DNA from: Didymella arachidicola | Taxonomy: Eukaryota > Ascomycota > Dothideomycetes > Pleosporales > Didymellaceae | Assembly: GCA_016630955.3 (NCBI GenBank) | Contig: CM049999.1 | Span: 248,001 to 312,000 of the forward strand | DNA: 64,000 bases | Direction: 5' to 3' | Part shown: positions 52,777-63,396 of the stretch, in pieces | How the letters are laid out: each line of letters opens with the position of its first letter | Position numbering within the stretch: position 1 is the stretch's first letter | The notes under the pieces: model-generated | Database searches by the model: none | What the model was told of the DNA's origin: nothing | What the model saw: only the letters and a program-made list of their open reading frames with translations | Translations under genes and position numbers: made by a program

Positions 52777-53685
52777 GGCTGCCGTGTCGCGCAGTGTTAC
52801 GCAACGACAACAAGGCGCGTTTGATCAGCTAATGTGGATACTAATCGCGACGTGTATGGTCAGGTGTTTGCAGATTTTCTGTGTGACGTCCAATAGTCGT
52901 TCGTGAATATGCTGTGGTGGTGTCTGGAGGTGGTCGTGGTTGGTTCCGAGGCGTGCTTTGAATGGCTGGGGAGCTGCAGCAAGCTTGGGTGGGGTGACGA
53001 ACTCCAAGCTGGTGTCCGCGCTGAGCCTAGTCTTCGATCACGTCGATCACTCGGGAAACAAACACGCTTCGAATCTCAGAGGGAAGCACAGTGGGTTCGG
53101 CAGTGAGTATGAAAGCCAATGCGATGGCAGCAAGCCTGAGGCCATGCTTATATGCGTTTTGCCGTGATCGTTGCACAGGAAATAGCCATCACAGCTCCCG
53201 GCCTGACAGCACGATCGCAGCACTGCGCCTATGCATGCGCGTCACATTCGGCCTTACACAAAGCTCTGGTTCTCAGCCATCGTGATCTGACGCCCTCGAA
53301 AGAGTTCAACGACAGCAAAGCCTTCCAGATGCAAGCACATTGCTGAAAACAAGAGCATCCTGGTCCTGACATCTGATTGGATCGAGGGGAGAGTAGCAGG
53401 ATGCTGATTGGCTCCGCGAGCCGTCTACTGTGCGCTGGCTTCACTAAACCTAAGAGAAGCCGAAGATATGCAGACTCGCATCATAAGCTCTCAACATTGA
53501 ATAGTGAAGCGGGCTGACCAGGCTTCCAAGCTTCGGCTGCTTTCGCGGTTGTGTGCTGTTCTGAGCTCGGTCGGCCCGGGCATGACGGAGGTTGCTCTTG
53601 CCGGTATCTGGTCCAAGCGTTGACCCTCAAAAAGTTTCGCCATGTTAAAATCTCCAACCTCTGTGCATCCCACGCAAACGCCAAT
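52777..53685. other. Intergenic between HAP5 and FCF2, no gene seen
   Basis: 909-bp divergent region. Short frames only. It probably carries both promoters; an ATTGG/CCAAT-type pentamer occurs (TGATTGGATCG at about 53372 and TGATTGGCTCC at about 53408), which could allow autoregulation by the CCAAT complex, unproven. Confidence 0.45.
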
Positions 53686-54591
53686 ATGGAGCTATTGCCA
53701 GCGCATCAGCCTCTCCTCGAGGATGACACCGATGAGGAGCTCTCTGATCAGCAGATCAAGGAGCTGTTGAACGAGGCTGCGGAACGCATGCGCGTAAAGG
53801 CAGCCCTGCAGCCAGTTGCTGCACCCGAGGCGCCTTTCAAGCTTCCCAAGCTGAAACCCGGGCACATTGCCGACACATACGAGAAGACCGAGGGCAACAT
53901 CACTCGTCTTGATCACTCGAAGCTAATCGACAAGAAGCAGCTGGCTCTTGCTAACGGTATCAAGAAGATCGATGACCCCATCGCCGACAAGCGCAAGCGC
54001 AAAGAGGTACGTTACAACCATTACTCTTATTCCCCGCCGGTGATGATAATTATCCCAAACTTTTTCCTGACGCAGACTCGGGCTCCGTCTTGGACGTCTT
54101 CCTGCACCATCTGATGGTTTTTATTCATAGTTACACTGAGGCACTTCACATTACACACTTGCTGTCCACTATTATGTCTTTGACCACACGCTGACAGCCA
54201 ACAGGAGAAGAAGGCTACTGCCGGCGCTGAATGGTTCAACATGCCCAAGACCAACCTTACTCCCGAGCTCAAGCGTGACCTGCAGCTTCTGAAAATGAGG
54301 AATGTGCTGGATCCCAAGCGCCACTACAAGAAGGACAACGCGAAGAACGATGTTCCTGCTTTCTCCCAGGTGGGCACTATCATCGAGGGCCCTACAGAGT
54401 TCTTCAGCAGCCGTTTGAACAACAAGGATCGCAAGCAGACCCTCCTGGAGGAAGTCATCAACCAAGAGGAGAACTGTGGTCGCTTCAAGCGCAAGTACAA
54501 CGATATCTCGACCAAGAAGGCAAGCGGTGGCAAGAACTTTTACAAGAAACAGCAGGCGAAGCGCAACAAGGGCAGGGTCACGAAGCCTTGA
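53686..54591 (+). CDS. FCF2: Pre-rRNA processing factor Fcf2
   Basis: Exons 53686-54006 and 54205-54591, 235 residues. Nucleolar protein needed for early cleavages that make 18S rRNA. The Fcf2 domain starts at the second exon: AGAEWFNMPKTNLTPELKRD, LQLLKMRNVLDPKRHYKKD, VGTIIEGPTEFFSSRLNNKD, KQTLLEEVINQEE, and ends in a basic KRNKGRV tail. The N-terminal part is acidic then helical. Its 198-bp intron is the longest found among the core genes here. Confidence 0.92.
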
Positions 54592-54749
54592 GCAAAAGGT
54601 CGTATTGGCTTGATCATCAAGCTTTTCTCTATCCGTTGTGGCAGGCTCTGCTGGTCATTTACCGCAAGCCCGTCCTGCCGACGCTCTCTTGTCGCACCTC
54701 AGCACAGCGGAGGACAAGCAGTGTCTATTTATCGATCACTCGACTCGTT

Positions 54750-55992
54750 CTACTCCTCATGCAGATCGATCAGCACCTGCTTGACCAAGGCGACCATATC
54801 CTTCGCCGCCTCCTGTCCCGCATCCAAGACCTCGGCATGGTTTGCCATGCCCTTGGTCAGATGCGCTGTCAGCTCCGCCCTGTTCATGTTCTGAATCTCG
54901 GCATCGCTGCCCTTGGATCCGGCCTCCAACACAGCGCTGTTGGTCACCAGACTAAAGGCCAGGACGCGGATGCCTGCGTGCCTCGCGACGATGATCTCAG
55001 GTACCGTCGACATACCGACCACATCAGCGCCGAGCATGTTCAGCATGCGGCACTCGGCGCGTGTCTCATAGCTAGACACATCAGCTCAAGTAGACAATAT
55101 AGAACAATGAAGGATGAACTTACGTTGGCCCCGCAACAAATGCATACACACCCTCGTGCAGTTTCCTCGAGCTCTTGTCCAGACCCAGCTTCGTCCACGC
55201 CTTGTGCGTTCTCCGCCTGAGGTCAAGATCGTAGGCGTCTGACAGAGGAGGGAAACGCGTACCAAACTCATCAATGTTAGGACCGCGCAGAGGGTGAATG
55301 CCAACAAGGCCGGCCATGTTGAGGTGATCGTTGAGGCAGACAAGGTCGCCGACTTTGTAGCTCTGGTTCAGTCCACCAGCAGCGTTTGTGACGATAATCG
55401 TCTCCACGCCGAGAAGCTTGCACACGCGGGTTGCGAAGGTGGCGGCGTCCATGGAGTGGCCCTCGTAGAAGTGGGCACGGCCGACAAGGAGGGCGACTGT
55501 CGTCTTTTGAGGGCCGATCTGGCCGAAGACGAATTTGCCTGCATGACCAACCACTGTGATGTACCGTCAGCTCGTGTTCTGTGTTATCATGCTTCGATCT
55601 TAATTTGGCTCTTTCGTTTCACAGGACAGCCCATCAAAGACGACGAAAAATCATTTCTCAATACATGCACTTCCAAACAAGACAAAGCTTCTGGAAGACA
55701 CCTTCCAAGTCCGTCTCTTTCTCTGGATACAGCATGCCTGACGACACTCTCAATTGACTTTGCTCATGCTTCACGTACCGGTGCTCTGAGGGAAGTTGGG
55801 GATGTTCGCATAGTCGAGAGCAATCTTGGGCTCAGCTTCAATTGTATCTGCCAGTCCGCCGAGCCCAGAACCGCACACAATTGCTACCTTTGGGCTCTTG
55901 AGGCTCTCAGGCAGCTGGTCCCGTACATAGTTCGCAGTTTCGGTAGCCCGCACGTAGGCGTTGGGTGCAACAACTTGATCGAGTGAAGCCAT
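54750..55992 (-). CDS. PNP1: Purine nucleoside phosphorylase
   Basis: Exons 55992-55779, 55553-55124 and 55071-54750 give 321 residues; introns are 225 and 52 bp. Splits inosine and guanosine to base plus ribose-1-phosphate. Trimeric PNP/MTAP family signatures: VAIVCGSGLGGLAD (phosphate loop), LVGRAHFYEGHS, ETIIVTNAAGGLNQSY, HLNMAGLVGIHPLRGPN, GVYAFVAGPTYETRAECRML and, in the base pocket, VTNSAVLEAG. Each intron is placed so that these motifs join in frame. Head to head with RSM10, 190 bp apart. Confidence 0.94.
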
Positions 55993-56181
55993 GATTCCTC
56001 GCTCTTTCTTTCGGAGATTCAGGATAGAAATAGAAGTAAGTGTAAAGAGTCAGAAACACACCGAGACAAGATTCCAGAGTATCTCGGGACTGTGGATATC
56101 AACTATCACCCCGCGGGAAGGTCACGGCGGAATCCGACGCGCCGGGCGGTGGCCGAAAGCGGCTAGTACCATCGTGAATTG
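55993..56181. promoter_or_regulatory. Short divergent promoter PNP1/RSM10
   Basis: About 190 bp between the two start codons, the shortest divergent spacer in the window. No TATA box seen. Confidence 0.5.
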
Positions 56182-57369
56182 ATGGAGACGAAGAGTTCAG
56201 CACCAGCGGCGACGACAGCAGCAATGGCGGCGCCGAGATGTATGCGCTCCTTCCTGGGGCCGGCAAAGCGGATAAAGGTGAGATGGCAGCGTGGATTGGG
56301 GACTAGCAGCTGCGCGGTCCCGCAATCGCGAGGAATACTTGAATGTTCAGAGCTCACGCATACAGATCACACATGCCGCCCGCCCCTTCTCGACAACGAT
56401 TGCACGTAGCGACGCCGAAGATGGTGCTCCGCCAAAGACTATGGCTACTCTGATGGCTGATGTGGAGGCTGGGAACCTGCCGCTGGACGAACAGCTGGAG
56501 AAGATGGGCCTGGATCCTGCCGAGTACAAGGAGCTGTGGAACAGCCAGAGGAAGGCACAAAAGGCCACCGCAAAGCGCGAGCCAAAGACACGCGAGGAGG
56601 CACAGAAAATGTGGAAGCAGATGCAGTCGACGCCCGACGACCTGACGCTGCTGGACACGTACAAGCGCGGCGGCGTCGAGCCCATCCAGCTGGCAAAGTG
56701 CGTCTCCATACAGCCACGCACTCACAATCGCTGACAACTTCCAGGCAGAGAGGCATCAAGCTGCCAAACGAGAAAGAGCCACTCGACCCCAAAACACAAG
56801 CCGCCCTCGACGAACTCCGCCAGCCCCTCAACGTCCGCGCCGTCAACATGCGCCCGCTGCGCCGCGAGCCCCAGTACGGTGTCCCTGTCTGCGATCTGCA
56901 ACTGCGCACCTACTCGGTCCAAAACCTGACGCTCTTCGCCGATTTCGCCGTGCGCGCAGCCTACTACATGGGCCTCGTAGCCCGCGGCCCCGTTCCCCTG
57001 CCGCGCATAACCGAGCGCTGGACAGTGCCGCGCGACGTCTTCATCTTCAAGAAGTCGCAGGAGAACTTTGAGCGCATCACCATGCGCCGGCTGATCCAGA
57101 TTCAAGACGGGCACCCGGATGTCGTCAAAGCGTGGCTGGCGTTCTTGACAGAGCACCAGATGCACGGTGTGGGCATGAAGGCGAACATCTGGGAGTACGA
57201 GGGTCTGGAGGCGGCGACGCGTGCTGGCGAGGCGATCCAGCCGGATGATAAGAGCAGGAGGCGTGAGGGCCCGGTCATGGCCAAGGTCGATGAGATCTTG
57301 AACAGCAAGGGCTTCAAGGAGGCGATGAAGGGGTACAAGGCTCCCGAGAAGATTGACTTTAGGAGGTAG
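56182..57369 (+). CDS. RSM10: Mitochondrial small-subunit ribosomal protein uS10m
   Basis: Exons 56182-56277, 56366-56697 and 56745-57369 (introns 88 and 47 bp), 350 residues; ATG 56224 is an equally possible start. The N-terminus is a presequence (MRSFLGPAKRIK then ITHAARPFSTTIARS). The middle (about 60-170) is Lys/Glu/Gln-rich and fungal-specific. The uS10 domain covers about 190-290: PVCDLQLRTYSVQNLTLFAD, YYMGLVARGPVPLPRITERW, TVPRDVFIFKKSQENFERIT, RLIQIQDGHPDVV. The C-terminal tail ends APEKIDFRR. Confidence 0.92.
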
Positions 57370-58081
57370 AGAGGGTGATGTATGATATGCGCATTCATGG
57401 AGTTGGAAGAGCTTGTGGAACTGTACAAATATGTAGCAAGATGTGCAATACAGCATTTGAGCATACTAAAGCCTGGACGCCAGCACGCAGATGCAGATGT
57501 TTGAGAGCGACTTTTCCATCGTGCTAATAAGCGGCACATACAGATTCACGAAGGAGTCGCTTCATGATGCCCATCTACTCGCCGCCTCATTTCTCCCAAG
57601 GTGCTCGATGATGAAGGGCCTCCTGTTCGCACAAATTAAGCGGAGGAGCCTGCTCTGTATTGGGGACCACGCTGAGTAGCGAATTGACTTAAATCATGCT
57701 CTCTGATTACACCCGTTTGGAAGATGCTGTCGATAACAACAGCTTTTGAGGAATTATTTGCAAGATTGCGAACGGCGGTGGTGAAACAGACAAGCAATAC
57801 GGATGCAATCCTCTATCTACGCAGACTGGCAGGATTTTAGCATCCATGGTTCTTTGTAGTCAATCTTCTGGATCTCATGACTCCATGGCTCACATTCCTC
57901 TCGCACTCTCGACAGCTATGCTCCAAGACGAGGTTCCACTCCGGCACGATACATGATGTCATCACTCCCAACGCCCACACACCTTACCATCAAAACTTCC
58001 GTAGATACCCATCTACGACACCAGAGCACTACTCCAGTGCTCCAAACAAGGCGTATCCTTCAAACATCACAGTCCCTCACA
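57370..58081. other. Intergenic, no gene seen
   Basis: 3' flank of RSM10 and 5' flank of the small Cys protein gene. No domain-bearing frame. Confidence 0.55.
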
Positions 58082-58508
58082 ATGGCACCCAAAGAATGCA
58101 CACTATGCCACACCCCACGCGGCATCCTCGTGCGTTGCCAAACCGACTCGTCAGAAAAATGGAACTTCGTCTGCCCCGGGAAATGCTGGGTCTCCGTCTC
58201 CGGCGGCGTCGAAGACGCAAAAGGGTTTGAGGGGCAGTATCCGCATTATAGATACGGCGGCATGGTGCGTACGTTCCGATCTGGGATCCCGGATTCAGAC
58301 ATTGAAGCTTGAAAGGATGCGGGTACGGCCTGGAATAGCGGTGCTGACAGCACGACAGTGGAAAGACCGTGATGCGGATGGACCTACGTCGGCGAAGAAG
58401 CCGCGCAAGGTAAAGGAGAGGCAGAAAGAACAGGCAGCAAAGCGTGAAGTACAGGGACAAGGCTCAGGTTCTTCCGATGTGCAGAGCTTAGCGGATGCGG
58501 TCATCTGA
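58082..58508 (+). CDS. Small fungal protein with putative Cys4 zinc site
   Basis: Exons 58082-58264 and 58359-58508, 110 residues; the 94-bp intron joins HYRYGGM to WKDRDADG in frame. The N-terminal half carries CTLCHTPRGILVRC and WNFVCPGKCW, two CxxC-like pairs about 20 residues apart, suggesting a zinc ribbon. The second half is basic (SAKKPRKVKERQKEQAAKRE). I recognise this as a widespread but uncharacterised ascomycete protein type; no function is known to me. Confidence 0.8.
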
Positions 58509-58709
58509 ACTCTTCAGCAATGAAGGCAAGCCAGTACGCCGGTTTTGTTACCGTCCTAGCTTGGTTGGATAGAGAGGGCATCCCGGACGAGATCACGAGG
58601 TACAGCAGTGCTGGTATGGAAATGTGCATCGGAGGTGTAACGGCGAGCCTCTGCAAGACAATTAGATTTTGACCCCAGACTGAAAAGGACACGACTGTCT
58701 TTTCTAACC

Positions 58710-59131
58710 ATGATGTCCAGTGCGAAAAGCACAGGCACCTCTGTCAAACGCCAGACAGATATCATGGCCGACCAGTCCGGCAAGGCAGTGGACTACTCCT
58801 GTGGAAGTGGGCACCGCAGACACAACGGCGGGCCTCTACTCTGCCAGGAAACAGACGCAGAATACCTCATTCGAGGCGCCGTGAGCTGGGACTATGGCGG
58901 TGGCGATGGGGGAGTGTCGCGTGTAGATTAGATGCGCAGCTCGATGTCGTGCTGCTTGGTATGGGCGAGAAGGAATTCAAGGACGCACTACTGGATTCTT
59001 CTGAACTTGGTGGGAGTTGTAAATGCAGTCCTAGTGTGAAGAAGATGGGCGACGAGGCACTGCAGGCGGGAAGGCTGAGCGCGCAGGAAATGACAGAAAT
59101 GAATGAAGAACATGTCAGATACAAGACGTGA
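58710..59131 (+). CDS. Doubtful hypothetical protein in two frames
   Basis: Two short open stretches, 58710-58931 (73 codons, containing VDYSCGSGHRRHNGGPLLCQ) and 58949-59131 (60 codons, containing GMGEKEFKDALLDSSELGGS), lie 17 bp apart in different frames. Their composition is protein-like. Either one small gene with a frameshift or an intron I could not place, or chance. No family recognised. Confidence 0.3.
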
Positions 59132-59186
59132 ATTCTAAGACTAGCAAGGGATCCAAGAATAATACCTACAGCACGCATTATGCCAT

Positions 59187-61700
59187 CTACCGCATGCTAA
59201 GCTCCTCCTCCGCCTCCCCCGCATACCTCTCATCCGCCAGCAACAGCTCCAGAATCGCATCCAGCAACTCCTGCTTCAGCCCACGGTTCGACAGCGCCCT
59301 GACCTTGTTGAGCACGGGCTCGGTGTTATTGACGCAGTTCCAGATATCCCACTTCTGATCCATTTCGATCCACGCCTTGTCGATGATATCCCAGATCTTC
59401 GGGTTTGGGTCGACGACATCGAACTGCGGGCCGGACGAGCCCGTGCCTAGTTCAACGATACACTCGTGTTCGCTGGGCACGGCGCCGAGCGAGACGATTG
59501 TGGCGTTGCTCTCTGTCTTTGTGCTGAAAGACAGCGGTCGCGCGTTCCGCTTCGCGCCTGGCGCAACGCTCAGGCACCGCACCTCGACGTCCTTCCTCGG
59601 GGTGTGAGCTAGAAGTCGGATCGTCCAGGTGCGATTCTTCGGCACCGACTTGTTCGGCGGACTCGTGGGCCCGATTTTCAGCACGCCCGTGGCCTGCTTG
59701 TACGTGACGGGCGTGTATGCAAAATGCACTGTTTTGTCGGCTGCAGCCTCGATACCGTCGTCTTCTACCATTGCGAAACCGCCGTCGTCGACTTGCGAGC
59801 CGCTACCATCGTCTTCGATGAGCGTGAAAGAGCCGTCGGCGCCGACAGCGAGCAGGATCTCGATGGACTCGGGGTTTGGTGAGCCGCTCTTGGGCCGCCA
59901 TGCGCCGTCGAGGGGAACGATGGCGCCTTCGCGCATGAAGACGGGGGTTTGGTGGAGTGGGCGGTGGACTTGCAGGTCGCCTTTGCGGTTGTAGACTACG
60001 CCGGTGAAGATGTCGACGTAGCGGCCGCTGGGGAGCCAGAGCTTGGAGGCGCCGAGGTGCGTTGTGCCGTCGCGGCGCTGCGTGACTGGAGCTACGATGA
60101 GCTCGCTGCCGAAGCGGAACTGGTTGGGCACGTTGTAGGCTGAGTCTTCCTCAGGGTGGTCCCAGTACATAGGCTGTATTAGAGGCTCGTCGTCTGATGC
60201 TGAGCGAGCATTCATGGTGTAGAGGTATGGAATCAGGCGGTGGCGGAAGCGCAGGGTGTCTTTCATGATCACACGGCTCTCTTCATTGAAACGCCAGGGT
60301 TCGCGGGTGTTGAAAGGGTTGTTGTCCGAGTGCAGTCGTAGAATAGGTGAGTAGCAGCCGAGCTGTACCCATCTTGTCGTCAGTTCATCATCCTTGTAGC
60401 CGTGTGTGTGACCACCGATATCATTGCTCCACCAGCCATACCCAATGTTCGATGCTGTAGCTGTGAACTCTGGCTGGAAGTTCAACGACTCCCATGTGAT
60501 GATAGCATCCCCAGAGAAGCCGATTTGGTAACGCTGTGCGCCCGGCCCTCCAAACCTCGAAAAGATCAACGGTCTTTGGGACCCTCTCCCATTGTCCAGG
60601 AAGTGGAAATGGTTCAGCACCCACAGCGGATCAACGCCCGGTATCTTTGACGTGTTTCCCTGCTGCCAGTCGATCCACCAGAAGTCAACACCACGGTCTT
60701 CGTGCTGGTGATGTACGATGTCAAAGTATGCGTCCATAAACTTCTTATCTGTGCAGTCGAACTCGATAGTCTTCTTGCTGGCCGGATCCACGCCCATGTA
60801 CTTTGCGACCTCGGCATATTGCGCTTCGTGCCATCTGAAGCCGTCTGCAGGGTGCAAATTCAGTGTCAACTTCATGCCACGATCGTGGAGCTTCTTCATG
60901 AAGGCGTCTGGGTCTGGGAACAGCTCCTTGTTCCATGTGTATCCGGTCCAACCGTTAATCCCATCTGGCAAGTTGTGGACGAGATGCCAGTCCATATCCA
61001 CGACAGCCACGTTCATGGGCACGTCATCCCTGTCGAAGTGGTCGTGCAGATCCAGGTATTCTTTCTCGTCGTAGGCATGGTATCTGCTCCACCAGTTGCC
61101 CATGGCGTATCGTGGCAGCAACGGCTGGCTTCCAGAGACAGCGTAGTACGCGCCCACGGCTTCGCGGTAGTCGCGGCCATATGTAAAAATGTACTGGTCG
61201 ATATCGCTGCGGTTCCTGCGCCCCGCGATCCACCCATCTTTCTCGAAGAGCATGGACTTGCTGTCATCCAAGACGGCAATGCCTTCACGCGACAAGACAC
61301 CCGGTCCTAGCTCGGTCCGGCCGTTGACCATGTCGAGAGTGCGCGTCGTCCCGCCCAAATTGGACACCTCTTGCCCGTATGTCCACGATCCCGTCACATT
61401 TCCCTTCAGGTTAATCTTGAGCCCGTCGGCGCTGAACTTCTTCTTGTTGTAGATGACGTGGAAGCGCTTTGTGACGATCTCGATGCCGTGGCCGCGGTCC
61501 CACACATAAAAGTCCGGCACAGCGAGTTTCCTGTTGACAGCAAAGGTGCTCGCGCGGTCCTCGAACTTGCCGTCTTCAGACCACTCGAAGCGCAGCAGGC
61601 CATCGGTCAGGATGGTAAAGCGGTACTTGTCGCCAGCAACAATGGCATCGGGGTGCGCGATAGGGCGCACATCGAAGGTATAACGCGCAGACTTTGCCAT
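59187..61700 (-). CDS. Glycoside hydrolase family 31 alpha-glucosidase-like enzyme
   Basis: 837 residues, one exon, no signal peptide, so probably intracellular. N-terminal beta-sandwich to about residue 190, then the (beta/alpha)8 barrel: VVDMDWH at 234-239 region, nucleophile Asp344 in FWWIDWQQGNTS, acid/base Asp398 in YQIGFSGDAIITWESL, then WWSNDIGGHTHGYKDDELTT and LRLHSDNNPFNTREPW. The C-terminal sandwich includes FRFGSELIVAPVTQRRDGTT and FMREGAIVPLDG. Both catalytic residues are present. The WIDWQQG form differs from classic secreted maltases (WIDMNE), so the substrate may be another alpha-glucoside or alpha-xyloside. Confidence 0.92.
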   Translation of the reverse strand: MAKSARYTFDVRPIAHPDAIVAGDKYRFTILTDGLLRFEWSEDGKFEDRASTFAVNRKLAVPDFYVWDRGHGIEIVTKRFHVIYNKKKFSADGLKINLKGNVTGSWTYGQEVSNLGGTTRTLDMVNGRTELGPGVLSREGIAVLDDSKSMLFEKDGWIAGRRNRSDIDQYIFTYGRDYREAVGAYYAVSGSQPLLPRYAMGNWWSRYHAYDEKEYLDLHDHFDRDDVPMNVAVVDMDWHLVHNLPDGINGWTGYTWNKELFPDPDAFMKKLHDRGMKLTLNLHPADGFRWHEAQYAEVAKYMGVDPASKKTIEFDCTDKKFMDAYFDIVHHQHEDRGVDFWWIDWQQGNTSKIPGVDPLWVLNHFHFLDNGRGSQRPLIFSRFGGPGAQRYQIGFSGDAIITWESLNFQPEFTATASNIGYGWWSNDIGGHTHGYKDDELTTRWVQLGCYSPILRLHSDNNPFNTREPWRFNEESRVIMKDTLRFRHRLIPYLYTMNARSASDDEPLIQPMYWDHPEEDSAYNVPNQFRFGSELIVAPVTQRRDGTTHLGASKLWLPSGRYVDIFTGVVYNRKGDLQVHRPLHQTPVFMREGAIVPLDGAWRPKSGSPNPESIEILLAVGADGSFTLIEDDGSGSQVDDGGFAMVEDDGIEAAADKTVHFAYTPVTYKQATGVLKIGPTSPPNKSVPKNRTWTIRLLAHTPRKDVEVRCLSVAPGAKRNARPLSFSTKTESNATIVSLGAVPSEHECIVELGTGSSGPQFDVVDPNPKIWDIIDKAWIEMDQKWDIWNCVNNTEPVLNKVRALSNRGLKQELLDAILELLLADERYAGEAEEELSMR

Positions 61701-63264
61701 GACGCCCAGCAGAAGAGCACACAGGACAGACTATGTGCCGGGTCTGGAAAGTCGCAGCGGCGAGTACGTCCGGGGCATTGTGGGGCGAAACGCCGGCGCG
61801 TCCATTGTGTTATATCATCTGGGGAAGGGAGCGGGCCAAGCGGCCATGGCTTGACTTCGGCGGCGCGTGACCTCGATTCAGGCGCGACTGTCCTGCGCCT
61901 GTGTCAGACGACTGCTGGGGGTTCGGCACGCCTGCCAGGCTCGTCTTCAACCCCTGATCGGGGGCGGTGGACATGTTGAAGAGGGTCGCGAGGTCGCCAG
62001 TGTAACAGATGCGAAGTGCATAGACCCGCGTGCTGGCGTCATTCTTCGCACTCGCAGAATGCACTGCAGCTGTGGGGTCCACCACTCAGCACCTGCAGCG
62101 AGTCTGTTGCCAACCCTGGCTTACACAGAGCCATCGAAGGATGAACAGGATTGCCTGGAAACAAATCGAGGTTCAGTATGCATAGTGAAGCAATGCATTC
62201 GACCGACGGTAACATTAAACGCTAAGCCGATAGCATCTCAGATGCAAAATCGCAGCTGTGAGATCCAGGGCCTCAGACCCAAGGTTTCAGCCATAAGACC
62301 AACGAACACTCCCAAAAGCTGGATCCAGTATTCTTCAAGCCTGAAACCGAGCTCTCTTGCCATTTTGCACCTCGCACCAATCTGCCTCGAGAATGGTGGA
62401 TGACCGAGAGGAAACTGTTCTCACCGTACACAGTCTTAAGCAAGGAGCTGATCATCGCCATCTCGACTAAAGAGCGTGTGATCAAGTTGTAGTATGACTA
62501 GAAGTAGTTGAGCAATCCTACCTGTATTTCGCACCATAGAGTCTAGATCTGTAGTGCAATACTTCTTCTAGTCAACACTCATGTGCCCAGATTAGAAGCT
62601 AAACGTGTCGTAGATTTTGTCGACATGATTTGTCAATCCATGATGCGATGCAAAGAGTATTATTCCGATGCTAGGTTTGCTCATGCCGGCTGCGTCGCTG
62701 CACCATGTCCATCCGAAGCAAATGCTCTCTAAAAGATATCGACTAAGCCTTGCCATCACGGCGCATTGGACGTCCGACCCGGCCCAAACTTGCGACGGAT
62801 GTCGTCACACGTCAAAATGCGGGGAAGCTCTCGGTAAGCGCACATCAGGAGCAGCATATCACAAAATCACACCAGGGAACAGTTGTTTGTCGTGAAGCAT
62901 TTTCTCATTCGATATCATGTCTCCACACGGAGATGTGCCAGTCAAAGGCCGTTTTCAGAAGTGCAACACATGAGCGAAGCGCTGGTGAAGTGCGACCGGT
63001 GTTAGAGTGGCCATCGTGTTCAAGTAAACGTCCGGGGACCTCAATAGGTGAATTGACCAGCGTCCTTTGCCTTCTCAGCCTTGCAATCGCCCTCCGTGAG
63101 ATGGCTGAAGCTCGAGTCGCGTGTCTGCCGAGTGACGTAGCTGGGCAGCGTAGTCGAGTAAACAGTTGGCTTGAGCGGACAGAAGGTGATGCGCGGATCG
63201 GTGCGTTCAGTGATCGTTATCGTTCAGACTGAGGTGGTGGTTGCTGAGATTGGGGGCGAGTCGC
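61701..63264. other. Intergenic, no gene seen
   Basis: Promoter side of the GH31 gene and 3' side of eL41. Frames at 61867-62403 and 62750-63232 have no recognisable domain and unlikely composition. No tRNA or repeat noticed. Confidence 0.55.
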
Positions 63265-63396
63265 TTATTTGCTGCAGGCTGTATTAGCATGTGCCATTGT
63301 GCGGGAAGCATGTGGTGCAACTTACGAACGAGCCCTCGTCTTTCTTCTCTTACGCTTAAGCCTCCTGACGCGCTTCTTCCTCCATTTGGCTCTCAT
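63265..63396 (-). CDS. RPL41: Large-subunit ribosomal protein eL41 (25 residues)
   Basis: Exons 63396-63326 and 63271-63265 with a 54-bp intron (GTAAGT..CTGCAG), encoding 25 residues, 17 of them Arg or Lys, starting MRAKWRKKRVRRLKRKRRKT. This is the almost invariant eukaryotic eL41 at the intersubunit bridge. The second exon is just 7 nt: the end of the Ser codon, Lys and the stop. Just upstream of the ATG a branch-point-like TACTAAT and CGCAG acceptor (about 63410-63430) point to a further intron in the 5' leader, probably starting at GTAAGT near 63553. Too small for ordinary gene finders. Confidence 0.95.
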
